Positions 7,907 through 15,466 of a stretch of DNA of 64,000 nt are shown piece after piece. Source of the stretch: Nocardioides luti (GTDB lineage: Bacteria > Actinomycetota > Actinomycetes > Propionibacteriales > Nocardioidaceae); contig NZ_JACKXE010000001.1 in assembly GCF_014212315.1 (NCBI RefSeq), positions 3,720,001 to 3,784,000 on the forward strand, read 5' to 3'. A program made the position numbers and the translations under genes. The notes under the pieces are model-generated. The model was not told where the DNA came from. It saw only the letters and a list, made by a program, of their open reading frames with translations, and did no database searches. The first letter of the stretch is position 1, and every line of letters begins with the position of its first letter.

Positions 7907-8293
7907 GTGAGCACCCGTCGACCGGACCGTCCCGCACCCCTCGTCGTCGCGGCCAGCCTGGTCGGCGTCGAGGGCGGCCTGCTGCTGCTCTTCGCCGTCC
8001 TCGAGCTGGGCAACCTGACCTCCGAGCGGGTCACGATGGGCCTGTCCACGGCCGTTTTCTTCCTGGCCTGCGGGGCGGCACTGCTCGTCTGTGCGGCCGC
8101 CGTCGGGCGCGGCCACTCGTGGGCGCGGAGCCCGATCGTGCTCGCCCAGCTGATCCAGCTCGGCATGGCCTGGAGCTTCCGCGGCGGCAGCACGACGGGG
8201 GTCGCGGTGGCCCTGGCGGTCGTCGCGGTCGTCGTCGTCGCCGGCCTGCTGCACCCGGCGAGCATCGCGGCGCTCGACGACGACCCGGTCTAG
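7907..8293 (+). CDS. Small integral membrane protein, function unknown
   Basis: A 128-residue protein with four predicted hydrophobic spans at about 10-33, 44-68, 74-92 and 97-117, a short basic N-terminus and an acidic C-terminal tail. It resembles many uncharacterised actinobacterial four-helix membrane proteins and is not assignable by motif. The GTG start is set by the -10 element immediately upstream. It converges on sigF and has no evident operon partner. Confidence 0.7.
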   Translation: MSTRRPDRPAPLVVAASLVGVEGGLLLLFAVLELGNLTSERVTMGLSTAVFFLACGAALLVCAAAVGRGHSWARSPIVLAQLIQLGMAWSFRGGSTTGVAVALAVVAVVVVAGLLHPASIAALDDDPV

Positions 8294-8324
8294 CGCGGCG
8301 GGCCGCCCGCGGCACCCGCCCTGG

Positions 8325-9140
8325 CTAGCGGGCTTCGTCCAGCGAGGTCCGCAGCTGGTCCAGGGTGCGGTTGAGCAGCCGGGAGACGTGCATCTGCGAG
8401 ACGCCGATCTCCTCGGCGATCTGCGACTGGGTCATGTTCTTGAAGAAGCGCAGCAGCAGGATCTTCTTCTCCCGCGGCTCGAGCCGGTCGAGGAGCGGCT
8501 TGATGGACTCACGGATCTCCACGTGCTCGAGCCCGGCGTCCTCGACCCCGAGGGCGTCGAGCATGGTCGCGGCGCCGTCGTCGTGGTCGTCGCTGGCGTC
8601 CAGCGAGAGCGTGGAGTAGGCGTTGCTCGACTCGATGCCCTCGACGATCTCCTCGACCGTGCAGCCGATGGCGTGGGCGAGCTCGCGGGGCGTGGGGGAG
8701 CGGCCGAGGCTCTGGGTGAGCTCGGCGGTCGCGGCGCCGATCTGCATCCGCAGCTCCTGGAGCCGGCGGGGGACCCGGATCGCCCAACCCTTGTCGCGGA
8801 AGTAGCGCTTGATCTCGCCGATGATCGTCGGGGTGGCGTACGTCGAGAACTCGACGCCGCGGTCGGTGTCGAAGCGGTCGACCGACTTGATCAGGCCGAT
8901 GGTGCCGACCTGCACGAGGTCCTCGAACGGCTCGCCGCGGTTGCGGAACCGTCGGGCGCAGTGCTCGACCAGCGGGAGGTGCAGGTGGACGAGGGAGTCC
9001 CGGGCCGTCTCGCGACTGGCCTCGGGTGCGTTCTCGTCACGGAACTGCCCGAACAGTTCCGCGCTGCGTCGTCGGGTGGCTTCGACCCCCGTCAGGACTT
9101 CCGGCGTGCTGCCGTCGTCCTGCGTCGTGTCCCCGAACAT
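8325..9140 (-). CDS. sigF: RNA polymerase sigma factor of the SigF/SigB (stress) family
   Basis: A 271-residue group 3 sigma factor with region 2 (HLPLVEHCARRFRNRGEPFEDLVQVGTIGLIKSVDRF-like, about 50-88), region 3 (about 118-180) and region 4 with HTH MTQSQIAEEIGVSQMHVSRLL near the C-terminus. SigF/SigB factors recognise GNNT/GTTT-N14-17-GGGTAC/T promoters. It lies 1 bp downstream of an RsbW-like anti-sigma gene, the usual pairing. Two STAS-domain genes elsewhere in the window have upstream sites of this promoter type, suggesting a partner-switching circuit split over several loci. Confidence 0.92.
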   Translation of the reverse strand: MFGDTTQDDGSTPEVLTGVEATRRRSAELFGQFRDENAPEASRETARDSLVHLHLPLVEHCARRFRNRGEPFEDLVQVGTIGLIKSVDRFDTDRGVEFSTYATPTIIGEIKRYFRDKGWAIRVPRRLQELRMQIGAATAELTQSLGRSPTPRELAHAIGCTVEEIVEGIESSNAYSTLSLDASDDHDDGAATMLDALGVEDAGLEHVEIRESIKPLLDRLEPREKKILLLRFFKNMTQSQIAEEIGVSQMHVSRLLNRTLDQLRTSLDEAR

Positions 9141-9141
9141 C

Positions 9142-9564
9142 TCAGAGGCCCGCCCCCAGGTGACCGGGCACCATCGTGAGGCTGACGGAGAAGACGCCGT
9201 CGCCGGCCGTCGCCTCCGCGCTCGTGGCCAGGGTGGTCAGCACCTGCCACGCGAAGCTGTCGTAGTCGGGCGCGGGGATCGCGCTCGTGGAGGTCACGCC
9301 GAGCGCGACCGTGAGCTCGCCGGGCCGCAGGTAGAAGCGGCACAGCAGGTCGCCCTCGGGGTCGGCCTCGGGCAGCACCATCGCGCTGGCCTCGCCGACC
9401 GCGATGCGCAGGTCCTCGATGTCGTCGATGGGGAAGTCGAGGCGGGCTGCGAGGCCGGCCGTGGTCGTGCGCAGCACGGACACGTAGGCGCCGTCGGCGG
9501 GGAGCCGGAGCTCGACGTCCGCACGGTCGCCCGGGTGGTCAGGGGCGGGCCCGGTCACTGACAT
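9142..9564 (-). CDS. rsbW: RsbW/UsfX-like anti-sigma factor
   Basis: A 140-residue GHKL-type protein. The segment DIEDLRIAVGEASAMVLP (about 49-66) aligns with the N-box helix of RsbW/SpoIIAB; the catalytic Glu is present but the usual Asn two residues later is Met, as I recall in actinobacterial UsfX relatives. The start at ATG9564 has GAAGGACG 8 bp upstream; the longer frame reading into the sodN terminator is rejected. One base separates it from sigF. It should bind SigF directly and be released by an unphosphorylated STAS antagonist. Confidence 0.8.
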   Translation of the reverse strand: MSVTGPAPDHPGDRADVELRLPADGAYVSVLRTTTAGLAARLDFPIDDIEDLRIAVGEASAMVLPEADPEGDLLCRFYLRPGELTVALGVTSTSAIPAPDYDSFAWQVLTTLATSAEATAGDGVFSVSLTMVPGHLGAGL

Positions 9565-9602
9565 GTAGCCGTCCTTCGTCGGGGTGGTCGCCGGAAACAG
9601 TA

Positions 9603-9647
9603 GTGGGGGTCGGTCCCCGGGTGCTGCACCCGGCGACCGACCCCCAC
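9603..9647 (-). terminator. Long hairpin terminator of sodN
   Basis: GTGGGGGTCGGT (9603-9614) pairs perfectly with ACCGACCCCCAC (9636-9647), and inside it CCGGGTGC pairs with GCACCCGG. It begins 14 bp beyond the sodN stop and isolates sodN from rsbW-sigF, which are on the same strand. Confidence 0.85.
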
Positions 9648-9661
9648 CGTGTCGGGAGGCG

Positions 9662-10063
9662 TCAGGCCTTCTTGGTCTCCCAGAAGATCTCGGCGATCTC
9701 GTCGATCTTGGCCAGCAGCTCGTCGGCCTTGCCGGCGTCGAGCTCACCCTTGGTGCCGGTCGCGCCGGCCAGCTTGGTGGCCTCGTTGACGAGGGTGTGG
9801 AGCTGGGGGTACTTCTCGAAGTGCGGGGGCTTGAAGTAGTCGGTCCACAGCACCCACAGGTGGTGCTTGACCAGCTCCGAGCGCTGCTCCTTGATCAGGA
9901 TGGCGCGGGTGCGGAAGTCCGGGTCGTCGTTGTCGGCGACCTTGGCGATGATGGCCTTGACGGACTCGGCCTCGATGCGGGCCTGGGCGGGGTCGTAGAC
10001 GCCGCAGGGCAGGTCGCAGTGGGCGGAGACCTCGAGGGTGGGGGCGAACATTCGCGCGAACAT
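9662..10063 (-). CDS. sodN: Nickel superoxide dismutase precursor
   Basis: A 133-residue precursor. The first 14 residues (MFARMFAPTLEVSA) are the propeptide, cleaved before HCDLPCGVYDP, the nickel hook in which His1, Cys2 and Cys6 of the mature enzyme bind nickel. The body (ARIEAES, KEQRSELVKHH, DYFKPPHFEKYP, IFWETKKA) follows Streptomyces SodN closely. It dismutates superoxide in the cytoplasm as a hexamer. The start was set at ATG10063, with GAGAGGA 7 bp upstream, because it gives the standard propeptide length. The maturation peptidase sodX is encoded divergently next door. In Streptomyces sodN is nickel-induced; no Nur box was recognised here. Confidence 0.96.
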   Translation of the reverse strand: MFARMFAPTLEVSAHCDLPCGVYDPAQARIEAESVKAIIAKVADNDDPDFRTRAILIKEQRSELVKHHLWVLWTDYFKPPHFEKYPQLHTLVNEATKLAGATGTKGELDAGKADELLAKIDEIAEIFWETKKA

Positions 10064-10126
10064 GCGAGTCCTCTCGTCGTGGGGGAACCCTGCATCCACA
10101 GGGGTTCGGCTGCGACACTACTCCGC

Positions 10127-10489
10127 GTGCCACACGAAGATCGAGCCGTTCATTTCCGGCGGAATCGGGTACCCCGCCTGGGATTCGCGGTGGTGCGCGG
10201 CGACTCGATGCTCCCGAGCCTGCGGTCCGGGGACCGGCTCCTGGTCTCCTACCGGCGCGAGGTCCGGCCGGGCGCCGTCGTCGTGGCGCGGTTCGCGGAC
10301 GGGACGCTCGCGGTCAAGCGCGCCTCGGAGCGTCGTACGACGTCGGCCGGCGCGTCCGGCTGGTGGCTGCTCAGCGACAACCCGGGAGCGGGCGTCGACT
10401 CCCGGCACCGGGGTCCGGTGCCCGACGAGCGGGTGCTGGCCGTGGTCGTGGGACGGGTGTGGCCGCGCCCCGGCGCTGTGCCAGACTGA
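10127..10489 (+). CDS. sodX: Nickel-type superoxide dismutase maturation protease SodX
   Basis: A 120-residue soluble S26 (signal-peptidase-like) protease without a membrane anchor. The catalytic Ser lies in VRGDSMLPSL and the general-base Lys in TLAVKRASE; the C-terminal SDNPGAGVDSRHRGPVP is the S26 SDNxxxxxDSR box. In NiSOD loci this protease removes the SodN propeptide. GTG10127 is the chosen start, but GTGs near 10190 are possible: a GTT-N16-GGGTAC sequence at 10148-10172 could be an internal sigma-F-type promoter or chance. Confidence 0.85.
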   Translation: MPHEDRAVHFRRNRVPRLGFAVVRGDSMLPSLRSGDRLLVSYRREVRPGAVVVARFADGTLAVKRASERRTTSAGASGWWLLSDNPGAGVDSRHRGPVPDERVLAVVVGRVWPRPGAVPD

Positions 10490-10599
10490 GAGCAGGGAGA
10501 CCCCCTGGTCCGACGAGTTCCGCGAGCCACCCGCACCGCGTCGAGCTGGACCACCGCGCATCCTCAGCACGGCCCCGAGCCTGGAGACTTCAGACGATC

Positions 10600-11805
10600 A
10601 TGAGCACCGACGAGACCGGCCTCTCCCCGACGCGTGCGCCGCACCCGCACGCCGGCGACCCCATCTTCGACCTGCACGTCGGCGGCAAGATGGAGACCCG
10701 CTCGACGGTCGCCCTCGCCGGCCCCGACGACCTGTCGCTGGCCTACACGCCCGGCGTCGCGCTCGTGTGCGAGGCGATCGCGGCCGACCCGTCGATGACG
10801 CAGCACTACACCTGGGTGCCGAACACCGTCGCGGTCGTCTCGGACGGCACCGCCGTCCTCGGCCTCGGTGACATCGGCCCGGCCGCCGCGATGCCGGTGA
10901 TGGAGGGCAAGGCCGTGCTGTTCAAGCAGTTCGGCGGCGTCGACGCCGTCCCGATCTGCCTGGCGACGACCGACACCGAGGAGATCATCGAGACGGTGGC
11001 GCGGCTCGCCCCCAGCTTCGGCGGCATCAACCTCGAGGACATCTCCGCCCCGCGCTGCTTCGAGATCGAGGCGCGGCTCAAGGAGATGCTCGACATCCCC
11101 GTCTTCCACGACGACCAGCACGGCACCGCCGTCGTCGCGCTCGCCGCGCTCGTGAACGCGCTGCGGCTGACCGGGCGCAACCCGGAGTCGACCCGCGTCG
11201 TGATCTCCGGTGCCGGTGCCGCCGGCGTCGCGGTGGCGCGGATCCTGCTCGAGGCCGGCATCAAGGACCTCGCGGTGACCGACCGCAAGGGCGTCCTGAA
11301 CTCCGTCCGGGGCGACCTGACCCCGGTCAAGAAGGCGCTCGCCGTCGACACCGCCGACCACTTCGGCCGCACCGGCACCCTGGCGGACGTGCTCGTGGGT
11401 GCGGACGTGTACATCGGCGTCTCGGGGGGCACCGTCCCCGAGGAGCACGTGGCCACGATGGCGCCGGACGCGATCATCTTCGGGCTCGCGAACCCGACGC
11501 CCGAGGTGCACCCGGACGTCGCGCACCGCCACGCCCGCGTGGTGGCCACCGGTCGCTCCGACTTCCCGAACCAGATCAACAACGTGCTGGCCTTCCCCGG
11601 GATCTTCCGGGGTGCCTTCGACGTGCACGCGACCGCGATCACCGAGGGCATGAAGCTCGCCGCGGCCACCGCGCTCGCGGACCTGGTCGGCGACGACCTC
11701 GCCCCCGACCACGTGATCCCCTCGCCGTTCGACCCCCGGGTCGGGCCCGCGGTCGCGACCGCCGTGGCGGCCGCCGCGCGTCGCGACGGCGTCGCGCGCC
11801 GCTGA
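10600..11805 (+). CDS. NAD(P)-dependent malic enzyme
   Basis: A 401-residue short-form bacterial malic enzyme converting malate to pyruvate and CO2. Catalytic Tyr is in LAYTPGVA and Lys in [11 protein letters not shown]; metal ligands are in [14 protein letters not shown] and FHDDQHGTA; the nucleotide-binding loop is [20 protein letters not shown] completes the active site. Length fits the ~400-residue bacterial class (no C-terminal phosphotransacetylase domain). The reading frame continues upstream, but ATG10600 is the natural start. It lies 110 bp downstream of sodX, where no strong promoter is evident apart from a CAGACT hexamer near 10481. Cofactor preference cannot be assigned. Confidence 0.92.
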   Translation: MSTDETGLSPTRAPHPHAGDPIFDLHVGGKMETRSTVALAGPDDLSLAYTPGVALVCEAIAADPSMTQHYTWVPNTVAVVSDGTAVLGLGDIGPAAAMPVMEGKAVLFKQFGGVDAVPICLATTDTEEIIETVARLAPSFGGINLEDISAPRCFEIEARLKEMLDIPVFHDDQHGTAVVALAALVNALRLTGRNPESTRVVISGAGAAGVAVARILLEAGIKDLAVTDRKGVLNSVRGDLTPVKKALAVDTADHFGRTGTLADVLVGADVYIGVSGGTVPEEHVATMAPDAIIFGLANPTPEVHPDVAHRHARVVATGRSDFPNQINNVLAFPGIFRGAFDVHATAITEGMKLAAATALADLVGDDLAPDHVIPSPFDPRVGPAVATAVAAAARRDGVARR

Positions 11806-11837
11806 CCCTGCACGGTCGGGCCGCTCCCGAGTCCCGG

Positions 11838-11843
11838 TAGGTT
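11838..11843 (+). promoter_or_regulatory. -10 element (TAGGTT) giving a leaderless transcript
   Basis: TAGGTT, 6 bp, then ATG at 11850; +1 would be the start codon. Confidence 0.5.
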
Positions 11844-11849
11844 CGGAGA

Positions 11850-12818
11850 ATGTTCTCCGTCTATGCCGACACGTTCTCCTCCGACGACCCGCTCTCCGGC
11901 CTCGTGGTCGGTGAGCGGCCCGACCCCGTGGCCCCCGAGGGCTGGACGACCGTGACGGTCAAGGCCGCCTCGCTCAACCACCACGACCTCTGGTCGCTGC
12001 GCGGCGTCGGCCTGCGCGAGGAGGCCCTGCCGATGATCCTCGGCTGCGACGCGGCCGGCCACGACGAGGACGGCAACGAGGTCGTCGTGCACGCGGTCGT
12101 GAGCGACCCCGACTGGTCGGGCGACGAGACCTTCGACCCGAAGCGGTCGCTGCTGTCCGAGCGCCACCAGGGCACCTTCGCCGACCAGGTGGTCGTCCCG
12201 CGCCGCAACGTCGTCCCGAAGCCCTCCTCGCTGTCGTTCGAGGAGGCCGCCTGCCTGCCGACGGCCTGGCTGACGGCGTACCGCATGCTCTTCACGCAGG
12301 GGAACCTCAAGGCCGGTGACACGGTGCTGGTGCAGGGTGCCGGCGGCGGCGTCGCCACGGCACTGATCACGCTGGCCCGGGCGGCCGGCCTGCGCGTCCT
12401 GGCCACGAGCCGCGACGAGCGCAAGCGCGCGCGGGCGCTCGAGATCGGCGCCCACGACGTCTTCGAGTCCGGTGCCCGGCTGCCGATCAAGGTCGACGCC
12501 GTCATGGAGACCGTCGGCCGCGCGACCTGGTCGCACTCGATCCGGGCGCTGCGCCCCGGCGGCGCCATCGTCATCTCCGGCACGACGTCGGGCCCGAAGC
12601 TCGACGACGCCGAGCTGACCCGGATCTTCTTCCTGCAGCTGCGGGTGATCGGCTCGACCATGGGCACCCGCGACGAGCTGGCGAAGCTGGTCACGATGCT
12701 GGACGCCACCGGCGCCCGCCCGTTGATCGACCGGGCGATCCCGATGACCGACGCCCGCGACGGCTTCGCCGCGATGGCCGACGGCGACGTCTTCGGCAAG
12801 ATCGTCTTCACGCGGTGA
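11850..12818 (+). CDS. Zinc-type alcohol dehydrogenase/quinone oxidoreductase family protein (MDR)
   Basis: A 322-residue medium-chain dehydrogenase/reductase. The GroES-like N-terminal domain carries SLNHHDLWSLRG and LGCDAAG; the Rossmann domain carries VQGAGGGVATALITLARAAG (about 155-175). Structural-zinc cysteines are absent, so it resembles the zinc-free quinone oxidoreductase/enoyl reductase branch. It starts as a leaderless message and overlaps the following SDR gene by GTGA, suggesting joint action on an unidentified substrate. Confidence 0.85.
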   Translation: MFSVYADTFSSDDPLSGLVVGERPDPVAPEGWTTVTVKAASLNHHDLWSLRGVGLREEALPMILGCDAAGHDEDGNEVVVHAVVSDPDWSGDETFDPKRSLLSERHQGTFADQVVVPRRNVVPKPSSLSFEEAACLPTAWLTAYRMLFTQGNLKAGDTVLVQGAGGGVATALITLARAAGLRVLATSRDERKRARALEIGAHDVFESGARLPIKVDAVMETVGRATWSHSIRALRPGGAIVISGTTSGPKLDDAELTRIFFLQLRVIGSTMGTRDELAKLVTMLDATGARPLIDRAIPMTDARDGFAAMADGDVFGKIVFTR

Positions 12819-13501
12819 CCCGCACCCACCTGGTCACGGGTGCCGGCTCGGGCATCGGGGCGCTGCTCGCCGAGCGGCTCCTGGAGCGCGGCGACGCCGT
12901 CGTGCTCACCGCCCGCTCCGAGGCGCGGGCGCACGACCTGCGCGCGGACCTGCCGGGCGCCGAGGTGCTGGTGGCCGACCTCGCCGACCCCGCCGCGGTC
13001 GAGGCGCTCGGTCCGCGGCTGCCGGACCGGCTCGACTCCGTGGTGCACGCGGCCGGGGTGGTCGACCTCGGGCCGGTCGCCGAGCTGTCCGCCGCCGCCT
13101 GGCAGGAGCAGCTCGCGGTCAACCTGGTGGCCCCGGCGCTGCTGACGCGGGCGGCGCTGCCGGCGCTGCGCAGCGCCCGCGGCACCGTCGTGCTGGTGAA
13201 CTCCGGCGCGGGTCTGAGCGCCCACCCGACGTGGTCGGCGTACGCCGCCTCCAAGCACGGGCTCAAGGCACTCGCCGACGCGCTGCGCGGCGAGGAGCAG
13301 GACGCGGGCGTGCGGGTGACGACCGTCTACCCGGGGCGGACGGCGACGCCGATGCAGGAGAAGGTGCACCGCCAGGAGGGCAAGGAGTACGACGCCGCCG
13401 CCTGGATCGACCCCGCCACCGTCGTCGCGACGATCCTGCACGTCGTCGACCTGCCGGGCGACGCCACGATCCCGGACGTCACGCTGCGACCGACGCCGTA
13501 G
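12815..13501 (+). CDS. Short-chain dehydrogenase/reductase
   Basis: A 228-residue classical SDR: cofactor motif TGAGSGIG near the N-terminus, catalytic Ser in VNSGAGLS and YAASK (Tyr-x3-Lys) in SAYAASKHGLKA. Cys-free and soluble. It starts with a GTG overlapping the stop of the MDR gene, so translation is coupled. The substrate is unknown. It converges on the TetR gene, with 30 bp between the stops and only an imperfect hairpin there. Confidence 0.9.
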   Translation: MTRTHLVTGAGSGIGALLAERLLERGDAVVLTARSEARAHDLRADLPGAEVLVADLADPAAVEALGPRLPDRLDSVVHAAGVVDLGPVAELSAAAWQEQLAVNLVAPALLTRAALPALRSARGTVVLVNSGAGLSAHPTWSAYAASKHGLKALADALRGEEQDAGVRVTTVYPGRTATPMQEKVHRQEGKEYDAAAWIDPATVVATILHVVDLPGDATIPDVTLRPTP

Positions 13502-13531
13502 GAGCCGATCGCGCCGCCGGTGCTGCCGGCG

Positions 13532-14173
13532 TCAGCCGCGCGACTGCCAGTTGAGCGCGCCGATCAGCACCATCCGCAGCTGGGTGCGCGCGGCCTCGAC
13601 GATCTGCTTCTCGGCGTCGGGGCGCGGGGGAGCGGCCATGATCGCCTCGGCGGTCGCGACCATCGCCATCACGATCAGGTTCGACAGGGTCCGCAGGTCG
13701 TCGCCGGACCACGAGCTCGGCCCGGGCAGCCGGGCCAGGTCGGTGGCGAGCTCGCGCTCGCACAGCTCGATCTCGTGCCGGATCGCCTCGCGCACGGCGA
13801 GCGGCCCCGCCGCCCGCTCGCGCGCGATGAAGAGGAAGTGCGAGCGCTGCCGGTGCACGTGCTCGACGAGGATCGAGATCGAGCGGTCGACGATGTCGGT
13901 GAAGGACGGGTCGCGACGGCGCACGTCGCGCAGCATCGCGCGCAGCGACACGAACGACTCGTCCACCAGGGCCAGGCCGAGGGCCTCGATCGACTCGAAG
14001 TGGCGGTAGAACGCGGTCGGGACGATGCCGACCTCCTTGGCCACCTGGCGCAGCGAGAGGGCGACCAGGCTGCTGTCCTCGCAGAGGGCAAGGGCGGCGT
14101 CCAGGATGGCGCGCCGGGTGCGCTCCTTGCGCTCGCCCCGGGTCTCCGGGGGAGTCGCCGCCTGCTGTGCCAT
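13532..14173 (-). CDS. TetR-family regulator of the desaturase operon (DesT/FabR-like)
   Basis: A 213-residue TetR regulator. The HTH is in the N-terminal third: RRAILDAALALCED, then LSLRQVAKEVGIVPTAFYRHF, the variant with TAFYRHF seen in DesT/FabR-type fatty-acid regulators. The remainder is the helical ligand/dimer domain. It is divergent from the ferredoxin reductase/desaturase genes. A perfect palindrome lies at the desaturase promoter and a degenerate copy next to its own start, indicating control of both directions, probably in response to acyl-CoA composition (inference from DesT). ATG14173 is used; a -10 (TAGCAT) puts +1 one base before it. Confidence 0.85.
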   Translation of the reverse strand: MAQQAATPPETRGERKERTRRAILDAALALCEDSSLVALSLRQVAKEVGIVPTAFYRHFESIEALGLALVDESFVSLRAMLRDVRRRDPSFTDIVDRSISILVEHVHRQRSHFLFIARERAAGPLAVREAIRHEIELCERELATDLARLPGPSSWSGDDLRTLSNLIVMAMVATAEAIMAAPPRPDAEKQIVEAARTQLRMVLIGALNWQSRG

Positions 14174-14180
14174 GCCCTCG

Positions 14181-14186
14181 ATGCTA
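14181..14186 (-). promoter_or_regulatory. -10 element (TAGCAT) of the tetR gene
   Basis: On the minus strand TAGCAT is followed by 7 bp and the ATG at 14173. The -35 region falls inside the degenerate operator at 14193-14210. Confidence 0.45.
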
Positions 14187-14192
14187 GTCCTC

Positions 14193-14210
14193 GGTGAACG
14201 GGCGTGCACT
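14193..14210. promoter_or_regulatory. Degenerate second TetR operator at the regulator's own promoter
   Basis: GGTGAACGGGCGTGCACT matches 13 of 18 positions of the perfect operator and lies exactly 100 bp from it. It covers the -35 region of the tetR promoter, suggesting weaker autorepression. Confidence 0.5.
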
Positions 14211-14259
14211 CCACGTCACACCGGGAGCGGCGCGTGGCCAGCGTCACCGTGGGTCGTCC

Positions 14260-14288
14260 TTGACCGTACCCGCGGTATGCGGCAGGGT
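14260..14288 (+). promoter_or_regulatory. Promoter of the ferredoxin reductase-desaturase operon
   Basis: TTGACC (14260-14265), 17 bp, CAGGGT (14283-14288). Predicted +1 is near 14295, inside the operator. Confidence 0.65.
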
Positions 14289-14292
14289 TTTC

Positions 14293-14310
14293 AGTGAACG
14301 CTTGTTCACT
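14293..14310. promoter_or_regulatory. TetR operator: perfect palindrome overlapping +1
   Basis: AGTGAAC-GCTT-GTTCACT, a perfect 7-bp inverted repeat. From memory it closely resembles the palindrome bound by Pseudomonas DesT at desCB and fabAB. Binding here would block the promoter at 14260-14288. Confidence 0.75.
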
Positions 14311-14341
14311 CAATCTGATCCTGCATCGAAGGGAGGCACCC

Positions 14342-15418
14342 ATGAGCATCGCCACCACCATCCTCCGCTCCCGGGCGGTCGCGGCACTCGCGTCGCCCCA
14401 CGGGGTGGACCGCTACCTCGAGCAGGTGAACCCGATGTGGGCGGCCCACGAGGTCCGCGCCAGGGTCGTCGACGTGCACCGCGAGGTCGACGTCGACGGT
14501 CACCCGCCGGTGGCCACGATCACCCTCCAGCCGACGAGCACCTGGCGTGGGCACCGCGCCGGCCAGCACGTCCAGCTCGGGGTCGAGATCGGTGGCGCCC
14601 GGCGCACCACGCGCGTCTTCACGGTCTCCAGCCCCGACTCGCGCCACGGCGACCGCTTCACGATCACCCTGCGGGCGAACCCCGACGGCCTCGTGAGCCG
14701 CTTCCTCGTGGAGGAGGCCCGGCCCGGCACGATCGTCCACCTCTCGCAGGCGGAGGGCGACTTCGTGCTGCCCGACCACGTGCCCGACCACATCGTGCTC
14801 ATCTCCGGCGGCTCCGGCATCACGCCCGTGATGTCGATGCTGCGCTCGCTCCAGCGCCGCACCCACCGCGGCCGCATCACGTTCCTGCACTACGCCCAGG
14901 GCCCCGAGCACCAGATCTACGCCGCGGAGCTCGACGACATCCGCCGCTCGGGCCACGGCATCGACGTGCACCTGCTCCACCCCGAGCTCGGGGACCCGGC
15001 CCTCTCGCCGGCCTGGCTCGGCCGCCTCGTCCCCGGCTACCGCGACGTGCCCACCTGGGCCTGCGGACCGGCCCCGCTGATCGAGGCCGTCCAGGCGGCG
15101 TACGACGGCTCCGAGGCGCTCCACGTCGAGTACTTCAAGCCCCCACGCACCGCGACCGGCTCCGCCGAGGGCGAGGTCGCGTTCTCCCGCTCGGGCGCGG
15201 AGGCGGCCAACACCGGCGCCTCGCTGCTCGAGCAGGCCGAGGCCCTCGGGCTCAGCCCTGAGTTCGGCTGCCGGATGGGCATCTGCTTCTCGTGCACCTC
15301 GCGCAAGACCGAGGGCACCGTCCGCAACGTCCTGACCGGCGAGGAGTCCTCCCTCCCGGACGAGGACATCCGCATCTGCGTCTCGGCTCCCGTCGGCGAC
15401 TGCGTCGTGGAGCTCTAG
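14342..15418 (+). CDS. Ferredoxin/flavin reductase partner of the acyl desaturase (Rv3230c/DesB-like)
   Basis: A 358-residue electron-transfer protein: an FAD-binding domain (RTTRVFTVSSP, the Arg-x-Phe/Tyr-Ser motif, about 95-105), an NAD(P) domain (ISGGSGITPVMSML, and WACGPAPLI near 240) and a C-terminal plant-type 2Fe-2S domain with CRMGICFSC and a fourth Cys in RICVSAP. This is the architecture of Rv3230c, which feeds electrons to DesA3 in mycobacteria, and of DesB. A GGGAGG site precedes ATG14342. It is transcribed with the desaturase 49 bp downstream. Confidence 0.92.
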   Translation: MSIATTILRSRAVAALASPHGVDRYLEQVNPMWAAHEVRARVVDVHREVDVDGHPPVATITLQPTSTWRGHRAGQHVQLGVEIGGARRTTRVFTVSSPDSRHGDRFTITLRANPDGLVSRFLVEEARPGTIVHLSQAEGDFVLPDHVPDHIVLISGGSGITPVMSMLRSLQRRTHRGRITFLHYAQGPEHQIYAAELDDIRRSGHGIDVHLLHPELGDPALSPAWLGRLVPGYRDVPTWACGPAPLIEAVQAAYDGSEALHVEYFKPPRTATGSAEGEVAFSRSGAEAANTGASLLEQAEALGLSPEFGCRMGICFSCTSRKTEGTVRNVLTGEESSLPDEDIRICVSAPVGDCVVEL

Positions 15419-15466
15419 CCCCGTCTCGCCCAGTCGGCGCCCACAGACCACCGAAAGGCCATCACG

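Noticed and set aside
10148-10172. GTT-N16-GGGTAC inside sodX as a sigma-F promoter
   Set aside because: It is inside the coding region and would only make sense if sodX started further downstream; kept as a possibility in the sodX entry, not as a feature.
14266-14271. GTACCC (GGGTAC on the minus strand) upstream of the tetR gene as a sigma-F -10
   Set aside because: No GTT or GNNT at the required spacing; it lies within the spacer of the desaturase promoter.
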